DNA of 64,000 nucleotides from Bacillus sp. EB106-08-02-XG196 (GCF_013396335.1 NZ_JABWSY010000014.1:124001-188000), one strand, 5' to 3'; shown: positions 25,792 through 35,298, numbered from the stretch's first letter. The notes: a model not told the origin generated them from the letters alone. Translations and numbers: made by a program.

Positions 25792-25908
25792 TTATTTTGA
25801 TATGCGTTTTTGCAATTCTTCTCTTTCTGCTTCATATCCTGGCTTACCAAGGAGTGCAAACATGTTTTTCTTATAAGCTTCTACACCCGGCTGGTCAAAA
25901 TAGATAGC
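25792..25908 (-). pseudogene. pgi: glucose-6-phosphate isomerase, C-terminal fragment
   Basis: The minus frame reads YFDQPGVEAYKKNMFALLGK and then PGYEAEREELQKRISK and stop. This is the C-terminus of Pgi, including the conserved Lys/Tyr region near the active site. Upstream of the FDQPG motif the sequence no longer fits Pgi, so only about 35 of some 450 residues remain. It trails the zwf-gnd-tal gene run, suggesting that a complete pgi once closed this operon. Confidence 0.8.
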
Positions 25909-25977
25909 TTTTGTATTCTGCCAAGTTGGGTTTGTTTTATGTAAGGGCGTTAACTCTGAGATAACACCCTTCTTTTA

Positions 25978-26637
25978 TTAGACAGTTTTCCAATCAGTAG
26001 CAAATTTTTCAAGTCCCTGATCTGTTAACGGATGCTTTGATAGTTGCTCAATAACCTTAAATGGAATGGTTGCGATATGAGCTCCAGCCAATGCAACACG
26101 GGTTACATGGTCCGGATGACGAACAGATGCTGCAATGATTTGTGAATCTAGATTTTGAACACGGAACATTTGAGCAATTTTTGCGACAAGTTCTACTCCA
26201 TCTTCATTAATATCATCCAAGCGTCCTAAGAATGGAGAAACATACGTAGCTCCTGCACGTGCAGCAAGTAATGCCTGATTGACACTAAAAATTAAGGTAA
26301 CATTGGTTTTAACTCCTTTTTTAGTTAAATAGCGGCAAGTCTCTAGTCCGTCAAGTGTCATTGGAACTTTGATGGTAATATTCTTATCACCGCCGTTAAT
26401 TTTAATCAGCTCGTCTGCTTCCGCAATCATTTGCTCAGCTGTTAAAGCATTTGGTGTTACTTCGGCAGAAACTGATTCAACCTCCGGAACGGCATTTAAG
26501 ATTTCTGCGATACGGTCTTCGAATTTCACGCCTTCTTTAGCAACGAGTGAAGGGTTAGTTGTTACACCTGATAATACGCCAATTTTATATGCCTTTTTAA
26601 TTTCCTCTAAGTTTGCAGTATCGATAAAAAATTTCAT
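25978..26637 (-). CDS. tal: transaldolase / fructose-6-phosphate aldolase family protein
   Basis: 219 aa, the short form of the family: MKFFIDTANLEEIKKA, SGVTTNPSLVAKEG, NITIKVPMTLDGLE with the Schiff-base Lys, and SPFLGRLDDI. It transfers dihydroxyacetone units in the non-oxidative pentose phosphate pathway. It lies downstream of gnd on the same strand, separated by an unusual 52-bp repeat array. RBS TTGGAGGAAAAAC. Confidence 0.9.
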   Translation of the reverse strand: MKFFIDTANLEEIKKAYKIGVLSGVTTNPSLVAKEGVKFEDRIAEILNAVPEVESVSAEVTPNALTAEQMIAEADELIKINGGDKNITIKVPMTLDGLETCRYLTKKGVKTNVTLIFSVNQALLAARAGATYVSPFLGRLDDINEDGVELVAKIAQMFRVQNLDSQIIAASVRHPDHVTRVALAGAHIATIPFKVIEQLSKHPLTDQGLEKFATDWKTV

Positions 26638-26709
26638 GATGTTTTTCCTCCAATTTTTTTATGGTTTTATTAAAGATAAATGTTGATTTTTCTCATGAAA
26701 ATCCTTATT

Positions 26710-27016
26710 AAGGACGAATCTCACTGGGAGCTCTCCTGATTTGTCCTTCATCTCGCTTATGAAGGACGAATCTCATTGGGAACTCTCCTGATTTGTCCTT
26801 CATCTCGCTTATGAAGGACGAATCTCTTTGCGAGCTCTCCTGATTTGTCCTTCATCTCGCTTATGAAGGACGAATCTCTTTGCGAGCTCTCCTGATTTGT
26901 CCTTCATCCCGCTTATGAAGGACGAATCTCGTTGGGAACTCTCCTGATTTGTCCTTCATCCCGCTTATGAAGGACGAATCTCAATATGAACTCTCCTGAT
27001 TTGTCCTTCATCATAC
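26710..27016. repeat. six-copy 52-bp tandem hairpin array
   Basis: Six units start at 26710, 26762, 26814, 26866, 26918 and 26970, exactly 52 bp apart. Each begins AAGGACGAATCTC, ends GATTTGTCCTTCAT and is joined by CTCGCTTATG or CCCGCTTATG. The two ends pair (GAAGGACgAATC/GATTtGTCCTTC), so every unit can fold into a stem-loop. Units differ mainly in the loop (for example CACTGGGAGC, TTTGCGAGC). The array lies between gnd and tal and would be inside a gnd-tal transcript. Confidence 0.92.
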
Positions 27017-27070
27017 TTTTAGACAGCTGTTCTATTAATCAAAAATGAAATTTTACATAAGTTAAATTTA

Positions 27071-27964
27071 TTAATTTTTTTCGACAGCATGTCCGCCAAA
27101 TTCATTTCTTAATGCAGCTACAACCTTTCCTGTAAAGGTATCATCTTCCAGGGAGCGATAACGCATTAATAATGACATAGCAATGACGGGTGTTGCTGTT
27201 TTGAGGTCTAATGCGGCCTCTACAGTCCATTTTCCTTCACCAGAGGAATGCATAATCCCTTTAATTTCATCCAAATTTGGATATTTTGAGAATGCATTTT
27301 CTGTTAATTCCATCAGCCATGAACGAATAACGGATCCATTATTCCAAACTCTTGCCACCTGTTCATAATCAAAATCGAATTCACTTTTTTCCAGTACTTC
27401 AAATCCTTCTCCAATAGCAGCCATCATGGCATATTCGATTCCATTATGAACCATCTTTAAGAAATGCCCGCTGCCTGCTTTACCGGCATATAAGAAGCCA
27501 TTTTCAACAGCTGTATCTTTGAACAGGGGTTGTACGACTTCCCATGCCTCTGGGTCTCCGCCGATCATATAACAAGCACCATTTCGCGCACCCTCCATAC
27601 CGCCTGAAGTACCCGCATCCATAAAGCTTACGCCTACTTCCTTTAATTCATTGTAGCGTTGAATTGATTCCTTATAGTGAGAATTACCTGCTTCAACGAC
27701 AATATCTCCTTTTTCCAAAAACGGCAGGATTTCACCGATTACGGAATCAACCACTGCATGCGGGACCATAATCCATATAACCCTTGGATGATCCAAAGAC
27801 TGAATGAGTTCTTTATAACTTGATACACCTGTTGCTCCATATTGCTTCATATTATCTACTGCATTTGGATTCACATCAAATGCTATCACTTCGTGATGGT
27901 GATCCAATAAATTTTGTCCTAAATTCATCCCCATTTTCCCTAAACCAATAAGTCCAACCTTCAT
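27071..27964 (-). CDS. gnd: 6-phosphogluconate dehydrogenase, short form
   Basis: 297 aa. Rossmann motif KVGLIGLGKMGMNLG, then VVEAGNSHYKES, FMDAGTSGGMEGARNGA, KMVHNGIEYAMM (catalytic Lys) and SSGEGKWT. The enzyme decarboxylates 6-phosphogluconate to ribulose 5-phosphate. This ~300-residue type is the YqeC-like form, often NAD-linked, rather than the 470-residue enzyme. ATG at 27964 behind TTGGAGGGAAATATA is preferred over an upstream in-frame ATG at 28042 that has no ribosome binding site. Confidence 0.9.
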   Translation of the reverse strand: MKVGLIGLGKMGMNLGQNLLDHHHEVIAFDVNPNAVDNMKQYGATGVSSYKELIQSLDHPRVIWIMVPHAVVDSVIGEILPFLEKGDIVVEAGNSHYKESIQRYNELKEVGVSFMDAGTSGGMEGARNGACYMIGGDPEAWEVVQPLFKDTAVENGFLYAGKAGSGHFLKMVHNGIEYAMMAAIGEGFEVLEKSEFDFDYEQVARVWNNGSVIRSWLMELTENAFSKYPNLDEIKGIMHSSGEGKWTVEAALDLKTATPVIAMSLLMRYRSLEDDTFTGKVVAALRNEFGGHAVEKN

Positions 27965-28054
27965 TATATTTCCCTCCAACAGCTTGATTATTATTTCGTA
28001 AAATACCTCTTGTATATATTCTGCTGAATGCTGACTAAACAATTCCCAACTTGT

Positions 28055-29549
28055 TTAGTTCCGTAATACCTTTTCCTTATTTTCTTGAAGTTTTTCATCC
28101 AGCCACCATGTAAAGCCATTTTCCAAAAGTAATAAATCAGCGGCAGCAGGACCATAAGAACCTGACTGATATTCAGTGAGCGGTACTAGATTTTCCTTAA
28201 ATGCATCTAATATCGGCTGCACCCATTCCCATGACAAATCAACTTCTTTCCAATGAGCAAAGAAGGTGGAATCTCCATTCATTGCATCATTAATTAGTCT
28301 TTCATACGCTTCAGGGACCCCTAAGCTTATTTGGTCATTCGATAAATGGATCCTTACAGGTTCAACCTTTCCATTATTTAATGGGTTTTTGCTGTTTAAT
28401 TGGATAGAAATATTTTCATCTGGGTTGATTTCGATGATTAATAAGTTAGGATTTATTTGATTATTTTTATACGAAAGGTTTTCCTGATTTTTAAATTCAA
28501 TGACAATTCGGGTGGATTTTTCTTTCATTCTTTTTCCTGTGCGAATGTAAAAGGGAACCCCGGTCCAGGATGGATGATCCATCCACAACCTTGCAGCAAC
28601 AAAGGTATCCGTAGTGGAAGCAGAAGCAACGCCTGGCTCCTCTTGATAGCTCGGGACTTTCTCTCCATTTACTTCTCCTGAAATGTATTGGCCGCGTACA
28701 ATATCGTAATGAACATTTTCTTTCATTACGGAACGAAGTGACTCCATGACCTTCCGTTTCTCTCTTCTAACTTCTGCTGCGTTTATTTCTTTTGGTGTAT
28801 CCATAGCGGTCATCATTAGCATTTGCAGCATATGGTTTTGAAACATATCACGGATTGCCCCAGCCTGATCGTAGTATCCAGCTCTTTTTTCAACCCCAAC
28901 CGTTTCACTCGCGGTAATTTGAACATTTGCTATATGTTCTTTATTCCACAAGGACCGCAGAATCGGATTTGCAAAAGACAAAGCTTCAAGGTTCTGAACC
29001 ATCGGTTTGCCTAAGTAGTGGTCAATTCGAAAAATTTCCTCTTCGACAAAGACACGACTTAGTTTTTCATTTAGGTCATGTGCAGATTGGAGGTCATGAC
29101 CAAAGGGCTTTTCAATGATCAAGCGTTTCCAGCCCGTGGTCTCACCTAATCCACTCTTATTGATGTTAAGGGCAATCGTATCAAAAAATTCTGGTGCAAC
29201 CGAAAGATAAAACATGCGATTTTCTTCTAAATGAAATTCCTTTTCTTGCTTCTCTACTAACTGTAGTAATGCTTTATAATCTTCTTGACGATTCACATCC
29301 AATTTACTATAGCGGAAGTAATCTAAAAATCCTCCCATAGCAGCAGCCTCATGTTCTAGACGCCGAGAAAACTCCAAAATGGATTCTTTCACTTTCTCTT
29401 GAAAATCAGCATGTGAAAGTTCCCCTCTTCCAAGCCCAATTATAGATATGGACTTTGGTAATTTCTGATCAACATATAAGTTGTAGAGAGCTTTTTCTTT
29501 TCGCTAGATCCCCTGTGGCTCCAAATATGACAAAAGTCATTGATTCCAT
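28055..29549 (-). pseudogene. zwf: glucose-6-phosphate dehydrogenase, frameshifted near the N-terminus
   Basis: The start ATG 29549 reads MESMTFVIFGATGDLAKRK and should continue LYPALYNLYVDQ. Between the AAA codon and GCT (about 29492) only one base stands where three codons are expected. The frame is lost (8-nt deletion) and closes at a TGA. In the shifted frame the protein continues correctly (ALYNLYVDQKLPKSISIIGL) through RIDHYLGKPMVQN, PFYIRTGKRM and the normal C-terminus. From the first usable ATG, 29392, 445 aa remain, without the Rossmann NADP-binding motif. The as-read gene should be inactive. Confidence 0.88.
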
Positions 29550-29588
29550 TCCTCTTCCCCCATGTTCGTAATCTATTTTCTCTACTAT

Positions 29589-30257
29589 TTATCTTCGGAC
29601 TTTCGTTACAAGTTTGTTATCCATAATGGTAATAACAGCATCCGCCATACCGACAAATAATCCATTATCCACCACACCAGGCAGGAGGTTCAGATTTTTC
29701 TCTAATACTTCTGGCTGATTAATTTCTTGAAAGCTGCTGTCGATCATATAGTTACCATTATCGGTAAGAAAAGGAGTTCCTCCACTATTCCTGAGCGTTG
29801 GTTTACCTCCAAGCTCTCGAATGTATTTCATGGTCATTTCATATCCAAATGGCACCACTTCGATTGGCAGTGGAAAAGTACCTAATGTTTCAACATACTT
29901 TTGAGAATCAGCAACGACGATAAAAGTTTTCGCTGCCTTCGCGATAATTTTCTCTCTTAGAAGGGCTCCGCCTCCCCCTTTTATGAGATGTAATTCTGGG
30001 TTCACCTCATCAGCCCCATCAATCGCTACATCAATTTGATCAATCTCATGGAACGAAACAAGCGGGATGCCGAGCTCTATTGCTAATTTTTCTGTCTGCT
30101 TAGAGGATGGGACCCCTTTTATGGACAATCCTTGCTCGACCAATTCGCCAAGCTTAGAAATGAAATAATAGACAGTAGACCCTGTACCAAGTCCCACGAT
30201 CATTCCGTCTTTTATATACTCTACAGCTTTTTCTCCAACTTCCTTTTTTTCAATCAT
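29589..30257 (-). CDS. rpiA: ribose-5-phosphate isomerase A
   Basis: 222 aa with GLGTGSTVYYFISKL, DGADEVNPELHLIKGGGGAL and EKIIAKAAKTFIVVADSQK, the RpiA signatures including the catalytic Asp, Glu and Lys region. It interconverts ribose 5-phosphate and ribulose 5-phosphate. First gene of the minus-strand pentose-phosphate run (rpiA, zwf, gnd, tal). RBS AAAGGGGGATAAAGGC. Confidence 0.95.
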   Translation of the reverse strand: MIEKKEVGEKAVEYIKDGMIVGLGTGSTVYYFISKLGELVEQGLSIKGVPSSKQTEKLAIELGIPLVSFHEIDQIDVAIDGADEVNPELHLIKGGGGALLREKIIAKAAKTFIVVADSQKYVETLGTFPLPIEVVPFGYEMTMKYIRELGGKPTLRNSGGTPFLTDNGNYMIDSSFQEINQPEVLEKNLNLLPGVVDNGLFVGMADAVITIMDNKLVTKVRR

Positions 30258-30292
30258 GCCTTTATCCCCCTTTTACGCTGGATATCTCATGA

Positions 30293-30427
30293 TTAATTTG
30301 TCCATTGTCTTCTAACTTGTTCCCTTGCCATCTGTAAGATTTGTTTTTCTGGTGTGTCTTTGCTTACAATGACATTCGTTTGATAGTTTTTTCCTTCGAA
30401 ATTAAGTTTTACAGTTACTTCAATCAT
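30293..30427 (-). CDS. BA3454-type small stress response protein (44 aa)
   Basis: ATG at 30427 follows AGGAGTGAACTT. The 44-aa product MIEVTVKLNFEGKNYQTNVI... ends MAREQVRRQW, matching the small BA3454 family of Bacillus stress-linked proteins. It is a compact alpha/beta peptide without a membrane or export signal. The gene is upstream of rpiA on the same strand (36-bp gap) and divergent from the YaiI gene. Confidence 0.65.
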   Translation of the reverse strand: MIEVTVKLNFEGKNYQTNVIVSKDTPEKQILQMAREQVRRQWTN

Positions 30428-30557
30428 AAAGTTCACTCCTTAATGGTTTTTAAAATGATCTTTCTTGTAGTTGCTTTTATTAAAGGGTTATTTATTGTTA
30501 TTCAAGTTACTTTATGTAACCATATTACATCTTCCTTTTTAGAATCGTCAAGAATTT

Positions 30558-30575
30558 TATCTCGAATTAAAGATA
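30558..30575 (+). promoter_or_regulatory. MhqR-type operator upstream of the UPF0178 gene
   Basis: TATCTCGAATTAAAGATA matches the MhqR palindrome at 16 of 18 positions. It lies about 90 bp upstream of the UPF0178 start, and also about 130 bp upstream of the divergent 44-aa gene. Confidence 0.65.
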
Positions 30576-30665
30576 TTAATATTTAAAATGCATAAAGCTT
30601 CAATTCTAAAACTAATGTTAAAATTTATATATAATAGAAAGAATACCTTTACAGGAGTGATAAAG

Positions 30666-31106
30666 TTGAAAATATATGTTGATGCAGATGCTTGTCCGGT
30701 TAAGGATATAATTATCACTGAGAGTAGGAATGCTGACATTCCTGTTGTCCTTGTTACTAGCTTATCTCATTTTTCTAATGCAGAACAACCATCAGGCGTA
30801 GAAACCATTTATGTGGATTCTGGAGCAGATGCTGCGGATTATCGGATTATGAAGTTAGCTGGAAAAGGAGATATAATCGTTACGCAGGATTATGGTCTCG
30901 CTTCGCTTGGTTTAGCAAAAGGGTGTACGGTTCTACATCATACTGGGTATAGCTATACAAATGAAAACATTGACCAATTATTACAATCACGTTATTTGAG
31001 TGCAATGGCTCGAAAAAGCGGAAAACGTACAAAGGGGCCAAAACCATTTACAGCCGAAGATAAGGAGAAATTTAGGGAGCTTTTTAAAAGGGCGATTTTA
31101 TGTTAA
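30666..31106 (+). CDS. UPF0178 / YaiI-YqxD family PIN-like protein
   Basis: 146 aa starting KIYVDADACPVKDI, with YVDSGADAADYRIMKLA, DIIVTQDYGLASLGLAKG and RKSGKRTKGPKPFT. The acidic residues at these positions resemble a PIN-type nuclease site, but no activity is established for the family as far as I know. The start is TTG at 30666 behind ACAGGAGTGATAAAG; the longer in-frame extension to 30588 has no ribosome binding site. Confidence 0.85.
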   Translation: MKIYVDADACPVKDIIITESRNADIPVVLVTSLSHFSNAEQPSGVETIYVDSGADAADYRIMKLAGKGDIIVTQDYGLASLGLAKGCTVLHHTGYSYTNENIDQLLQSRYLSAMARKSGKRTKGPKPFTAEDKEKFRELFKRAILC

Positions 31107-31151
31107 TAAATCAGCCCCTTTCAATTTGAGAAGTTGGGAAGAAGTTTAGGA

Positions 31152-32012
31152 TTAATTAATCAATCCTAAAAAGTTTTTCCCAATGATATATTCCTTCTGG
31201 TCATCAGGAAGTTGAAGTGAATCAATCCAGCCTTTCTTTGACGAATAATCATATTCATTAAACTTCTTCATCCCATACGGGCCGTCGCAGCCAAAAAGAA
31301 CTTTTCGATAGCCTAAAGATTCGACTGCTTGCTTTACAAGAGATGCATTTAGATAATCGCTTGATGTATCGACAAATACATTGGGTTGATCCTTCACATA
31401 ATTCCATAGTTTCTTCCAAAAAGGCAGGCCGGCGTGAGCATAAATCAATTTAAGGTTAGGGTAATTTTCAGGTAAATATTTATAAGAGTCTTTTTCTGAT
31501 GATAAATGAATAATCATAGGTTTACCTTTTGATTCACACAAAGCGGCAACTGGATCAAGTGACTTAATACTATATTCATGCATGAACGGATGAGCTTTCA
31601 CTCCAATAAAACCAGGTTTAGTAAGATATGATTCTACTTCTTCCATTGATTCAGGAATCATTGGGTTTACGGCTGCCCATCCTAGAAACCGGTCTGGAAA
31701 TCTATCAATGGCAGCAGCAACAAGATCATTCCTCGGCTTGGTAAAAATCTTGTAGGAATGGCCATAAAGATTGAAAAAGCCATCCTTCACTAGACCATCA
31801 TAAATTTTGAGTCCAATTTGCGGAGCATTAAGTATTAGAAATCGGAAAAACCGTTGTAAATTATGTTGATAAGTACTTTCCACTTCAAACATGGTTTCGT
31901 TCATGGGAGCAATGAGCGCTGTTTTCGTTACATTATTTTCATTCATACCCTCTAGCATTTTGTCTAGAGTCAACATGGTTTCATCCACATGAAAATGGCA
32001 ATCAACAATCAT
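31152..32012 (-). CDS. amidohydrolase family protein (TIM-barrel metal-dependent hydrolase)
   Basis: 286 aa. It begins with the metal-binding DCHFHVDE motif and continues AAVNPMIPESMEEVE, GVKAHPFMHEY, IHLSSEKDS, YAHAGLPFWKKLW and LFGCDGPYG. This is the amidohydrolase-2 layout, as in ACMSD-type decarboxylases and related hydrolases. The substrate is unknown. RBS GAAGGGGAG at 32012. A ~170-bp near-copy of its 5' end and leader lies at 38438-38612. Confidence 0.82.
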   Translation of the reverse strand: MIVDCHFHVDETMLTLDKMLEGMNENNVTKTALIAPMNETMFEVESTYQHNLQRFFRFLILNAPQIGLKIYDGLVKDGFFNLYGHSYKIFTKPRNDLVAAAIDRFPDRFLGWAAVNPMIPESMEEVESYLTKPGFIGVKAHPFMHEYSIKSLDPVAALCESKGKPMIIHLSSEKDSYKYLPENYPNLKLIYAHAGLPFWKKLWNYVKDQPNVFVDTSSDYLNASLVKQAVESLGYRKVLFGCDGPYGMKKFNEYDYSSKKGWIDSLQLPDDQKEYIIGKNFLGLIN

Positions 32013-32127
32013 TTAAGTACTCCCCTTCGAATAACTATCTTATTTCTGTTATCAACTACTTAACTGTATTACCTTGTTAAATACATATTCTGCTTAGGCC
32101 TAGAATATCCTTTACATCATTCTGATA

Positions 32128-32200
32128 AAACACTATCGGATAACGAAAAACACTATCAGATAGCGGAATTTACTCTCGGATAGCAGGACTTACTCTTAGA
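32128..32200. repeat. short tandem motif region
   Basis: Imperfect ~22-24 bp units: ACACTATCGGATAACG, ACACTATCAGATAGCG, TTACTCTCGGATAGCA, TTACTCTTAG. Located in the divergent gap between the amidohydrolase and NUDIX genes; possibly a regulatory or a decayed repeat. Confidence 0.45.
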
Positions 32201-32284
32201 GGCTAAAATAATCCCATTGATTCGGATATTGAAAAAGATTAATCTGTTCTTATGGATATTTTTTTGACTGCGAGGTACCAAATT

Positions 32285-32737
32285 TTGAACTATACACTCT
32301 GTTTTTTACAAAAGGAAAATGATGTCTTGATGTTATTACGTGCAAAGGAACCTAATAAGGGAAAATGGAATGGTGTCGGTGGAAAGATTGAGCACGATGA
32401 AACACCTTATGAAGGATGTACACGAGAAGTATTAGAGGAAACGGGATTACTGCTTAAGAAGCCAATTTTCAGAGGCATGATAGCATTGAACGGGGTTGAA
32501 TGCATATATGTATTTGCCAGCAATGACTTCGAAGGCGATCTTCTTTCTTCTGATGAAGGAATCCTTGAATGGAAGAAACTCGAGTGGATCTTATCCTCGA
32601 AGGATGTGGTGGAGAATATCCCATTTTTTATTGAGGACGTTTTAAATTTTACGAGGGAACCGAAAGTGTACGACTGTAGCTATTCAGACAGTGGAGAATT
32701 AACCGGATTTCAAGTTAAATTATTTCAATCTTTTTAG
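32285..32737 (+). CDS. NUDIX hydrolase (8-oxo-dGTP diphosphatase-like)
   Basis: 150 aa with a full Nudix box: GGKIEHDETPYEGCTREVLE then ETGL, the Gx5Ex7REUxEExGU pattern that binds Mg2+. NYTLCFLQKENDVLMLLRA and KGKWNGVGGK match MutT-like sanitising enzymes. The start is taken as TTG 32285 (GCGAGGTACCAAATT in front); the in-frame ATG at 32252 has no ribosome binding site. Confidence 0.85.
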   Translation: MNYTLCFLQKENDVLMLLRAKEPNKGKWNGVGGKIEHDETPYEGCTREVLEETGLLLKKPIFRGMIALNGVECIYVFASNDFEGDLLSSDEGILEWKKLEWILSSKDVVENIPFFIEDVLNFTREPKVYDCSYSDSGELTGFQVKLFQSF

Positions 32738-32863
32738 GCTTAGTGAGCGGGATAAAGGATTTTCACAACCGGCTTTGTATGCAATTTCTATTGTTTCTCT
32801 AGGTTATCGGAACTACTTAGGGTTTAACACTGCGTTTTTCACTATTGCTACCCGTTAATTTAA

Positions 32864-33148
32864 CTAATCGAGTAACCTTCTATTTATAAATAAGTACACA
32901 ATTGTTAATAAAACCAACATAGCAATTATTAGAACCGTTTTCTCGTAAGGATATTCAATAAAACTATGGATAACTACTAACAAACCTAACGGTAGGAAAA
33001 AAACTCCTCCTGCTACCTTACCTAATAAATCCTTATTTTTAATCATTTTTTCATTGAATCCAGCTAACAGCCACGTTTGTTTTTTCACAGCTACTAAGTA
33101 TGATACAAGTAAAAGGACTATACCAATAATCAATAATCCGTAGTCCAC
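32864..33148 (-). CDS. DUF3784-type membrane protein (94 aa)
   Basis: Three hydrophobic helices; after the first comes KKQTWLLAGFNEK, the DUF3784 hallmark. Function unknown. The likely start is GTG 33148 (GGGAGGTGTAGAG in front), giving VDYGLLIIG at the N-terminus; a longer frame upstream adds a charged stretch without support. Confidence 0.65.
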   Translation of the reverse strand: MDYGLLIIGIVLLLVSYLVAVKKQTWLLAGFNEKMIKNKDLLGKVAGGVFFLPLGLLVVIHSFIEYPYEKTVLIIAMLVLLTIVYLFINRRLLD

Positions 33149-33229
33149 CTCTACACCTCCCAAATGCCTGACACTTTTTATACGAATCACAAAATAGTGG
33201 GAAACAAATGCTTCCCACTGTTTTTAACG

Positions 33230-34123
33230 TTATTCAGATGGTGTTTTCATTAGTTGTTTTGAAAAGTTAACTGATCTAATTTCACTAACAAATGTAGAGC
33301 CTAATAGCAATACACCACCAAGCATTTGAACAATTGTCATTTGTTCTTGCAGGATAATTGCAGAAATCAATATAGCCACAAATGGATCGACATAACTTAG
33401 CATAGCTATACTCTGTCCTTTCAACCCTTCCATACCAGAGAAAAATAACCAGAACCCAATCCCTGTATTGATAATCCCTAAAATTAAAATAAAAGGAATG
33501 GAAGAGCTTGATACTTCAAAGATACCAAAGCTGGAAGTCAAGAAAACATATGGCATTAGAAGTAAAGTAGCTGTTCCAAGCTGAATGATGGCCAGCTCTA
33601 ACTTTCCCATATCTTTAATAAATTTATTTAAAAGCAATAACGCAGCATAAAATGCAGCTGCGATTAATCCAAAGGAAAGCCCAAGTATATCATCTGATTT
33701 AGATGCACTCACGCCTTCTCCTACAATCATTAACATACTTGAGATCGCTACACCTATACACACAATTTTCTTGATAGATAATTGTTCCCGAAGTACAAAT
33801 GGAGAAAGAATCATCACAAACACAGGTGCAAAGTAATAACCTAGCGTTGCATTGGCAATTGTCGTATGGTCATACGATTGATAAAGAAAAATCCAATTTC
33901 CTCCCAATGCAATACCTGAAAGAATCAGAAATAAAGCATTAGATTTAACTAAATTCCATGATATTTTTTTCTTACTCATGAAGAATATTAACAATAAAAA
34001 TAAGCTTCCTATGAAACTGCTTAGTAAAGCTCTTTCACTCGAAGATAGATCAATGTGTCGAACAACTAAACCAATTGTACCGAAAATCATCATTGATAAT
34101 ATAAACTGAATTTTAGATTTCAT
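33230..34123 (-). CDS. EamA/DMT family transporter
   Basis: 297 aa with ten hydrophobic segments in two EamA repeats. The first ends GNWIFLYQSYDHTTIANATLGYYFAPVFV; the second has NTGIGFWLFFSGMEGLKGQSIAMLSYVDPF, the typical DMT-superfamily turn. It probably exports an amino acid or another small metabolite. It is divergent from a LysR regulator, the usual arrangement for such exporters. RBS TTAGGAGTAGACG. Confidence 0.88.
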   Translation of the reverse strand: MKSKIQFILSMMIFGTIGLVVRHIDLSSSERALLSSFIGSLFLLLIFFMSKKKISWNLVKSNALFLILSGIALGGNWIFLYQSYDHTTIANATLGYYFAPVFVMILSPFVLREQLSIKKIVCIGVAISSMLMIVGEGVSASKSDDILGLSFGLIAAAFYAALLLLNKFIKDMGKLELAIIQLGTATLLLMPYVFLTSSFGIFEVSSSSIPFILILGIINTGIGFWLFFSGMEGLKGQSIAMLSYVDPFVAILISAIILQEQMTIVQMLGGVLLLGSTFVSEIRSVNFSKQLMKTPSE

Positions 34124-34365
34124 CGTCTACTCCTAAGAATCTGTGAAACAACTTATATTTCGCAGATTCTTAACCTGTCTTTTTGTATAAAATGATGAGT
34201 CTGGTTCTTTTTCTAAAATATCACTCACAAAAAACATCGTTAAACACCTTTTCCTTTCCTAACTTGAATAATTAATAGTAAAAATATATCATAATCACAT
34301 ACATTACAAAAACGAATGTTTATCATGATATATATGACAAAACCAGATGGAGTGAGGAAAGAGAT

Positions 34366-35235
34366 ATGAATATCCAAAAATATATGGCATTTGTCAAAGT
34401 AGTAGAATTGGGTAGTTTTACAAAAGCTGCCGAAATATTGGACTATTCACAGTCTGGGATTAGCCGTATGATTAACGATTTAGAAAAGGAATGGGGGATT
34501 TTCCTTTTTGAAAGAGGACGTGCCGGTATCAATTTAACCTCGGATGGTTTAAAGTTACTGCCCCAATTAAAGCGAATTTGCAATGAGTATGAAATCTTAA
34601 TGAAGCAGATCGAAGACTTAAATAATTTGGAATCTGGGATGATTCGTATTGGGACATTTTCCAGCGTAGCATCTCATTGGCTCCCTAACATTATAAAAAT
34701 TTTTAAGCAGGATTTTCCAAAGATAGATTTTGAATTTCTGCTTGGTGATTATACTGAAATTGAGAGCTGGATCCTAAATGGGCGTGTTGACTTCGGATTT
34801 TTGCGGCTCCCGACAAAAGCAGAACTTGAAACAATCTTTTTGGAACAAGACCGTTTGCTGGTAGTGATTCCACAAAATCATCCTCTTGCTAATTGCGAAA
34901 AGTTTCCCATCAACGACTTATTGAACAGTCCGTTTATGCTGTTGGAAAAGGGGGCAAAAGCAGAAATCTCCGAAATTTTTGAGAGACACCATATTTCACC
35001 GAATGTTAATTTTACAACATGGGATGACTATGCCATTATGTCTATGGTGGAAAATGGGCTAGGAATCAGTATATTACCAGAATTGATATTGCAGCGTATT
35101 CCTCACAAAATTATAGCGAAAGAGCTTGAGGTTCCTGCTTTTAGAAATATTGGTGTTGCTATGAGAGAACAAAAATCACTTTCCCTTGCGTCCAAGAAAT
35201 TTTTAGAATATTTATCATATAGGAACAGAGAGTGA
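34366..35235 (+). CDS. LysR family transcriptional regulator
   Basis: 289 aa. N-terminal HTH: MAFVKVVELGSFTKAAEILD, YSQSGISRMINDLEKEWG, FERGRAGINLTSDG. The C-terminal effector domain has RIGTFSSVASHWLPNI and GRVDFGFLRLP. The adjacent divergent EamA transporter gene is the probable target, with the operator expected in the 34124-34365 gap. RBS GTGAGGAAAGAG. Confidence 0.92.
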   Translation: MNIQKYMAFVKVVELGSFTKAAEILDYSQSGISRMINDLEKEWGIFLFERGRAGINLTSDGLKLLPQLKRICNEYEILMKQIEDLNNLESGMIRIGTFSSVASHWLPNIIKIFKQDFPKIDFEFLLGDYTEIESWILNGRVDFGFLRLPTKAELETIFLEQDRLLVVIPQNHPLANCEKFPINDLLNSPFMLLEKGAKAEISEIFERHHISPNVNFTTWDDYAIMSMVENGLGISILPELILQRIPHKIIAKELEVPAFRNIGVAMREQKSLSLASKKFLEYLSYRNRE

Positions 35236-35298
35236 TTGAGTATGATGGATCAAATTGTTAAACACACATGACAGCCTGTTTGAAATATTTCAAATCAT

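Noticed and set aside
26710..27016. CRISPR-like array
   Set aside because: Regular 52-bp units, but the whole unit is conserved; there are no unique spacers and no cas genes.
30588..30665. ATG start for the UPF0178 gene at 30588
   Set aside because: The family begins at KIYVDADACP; the TTG at 30666 has the ribosome binding site and the 5' extension does not.
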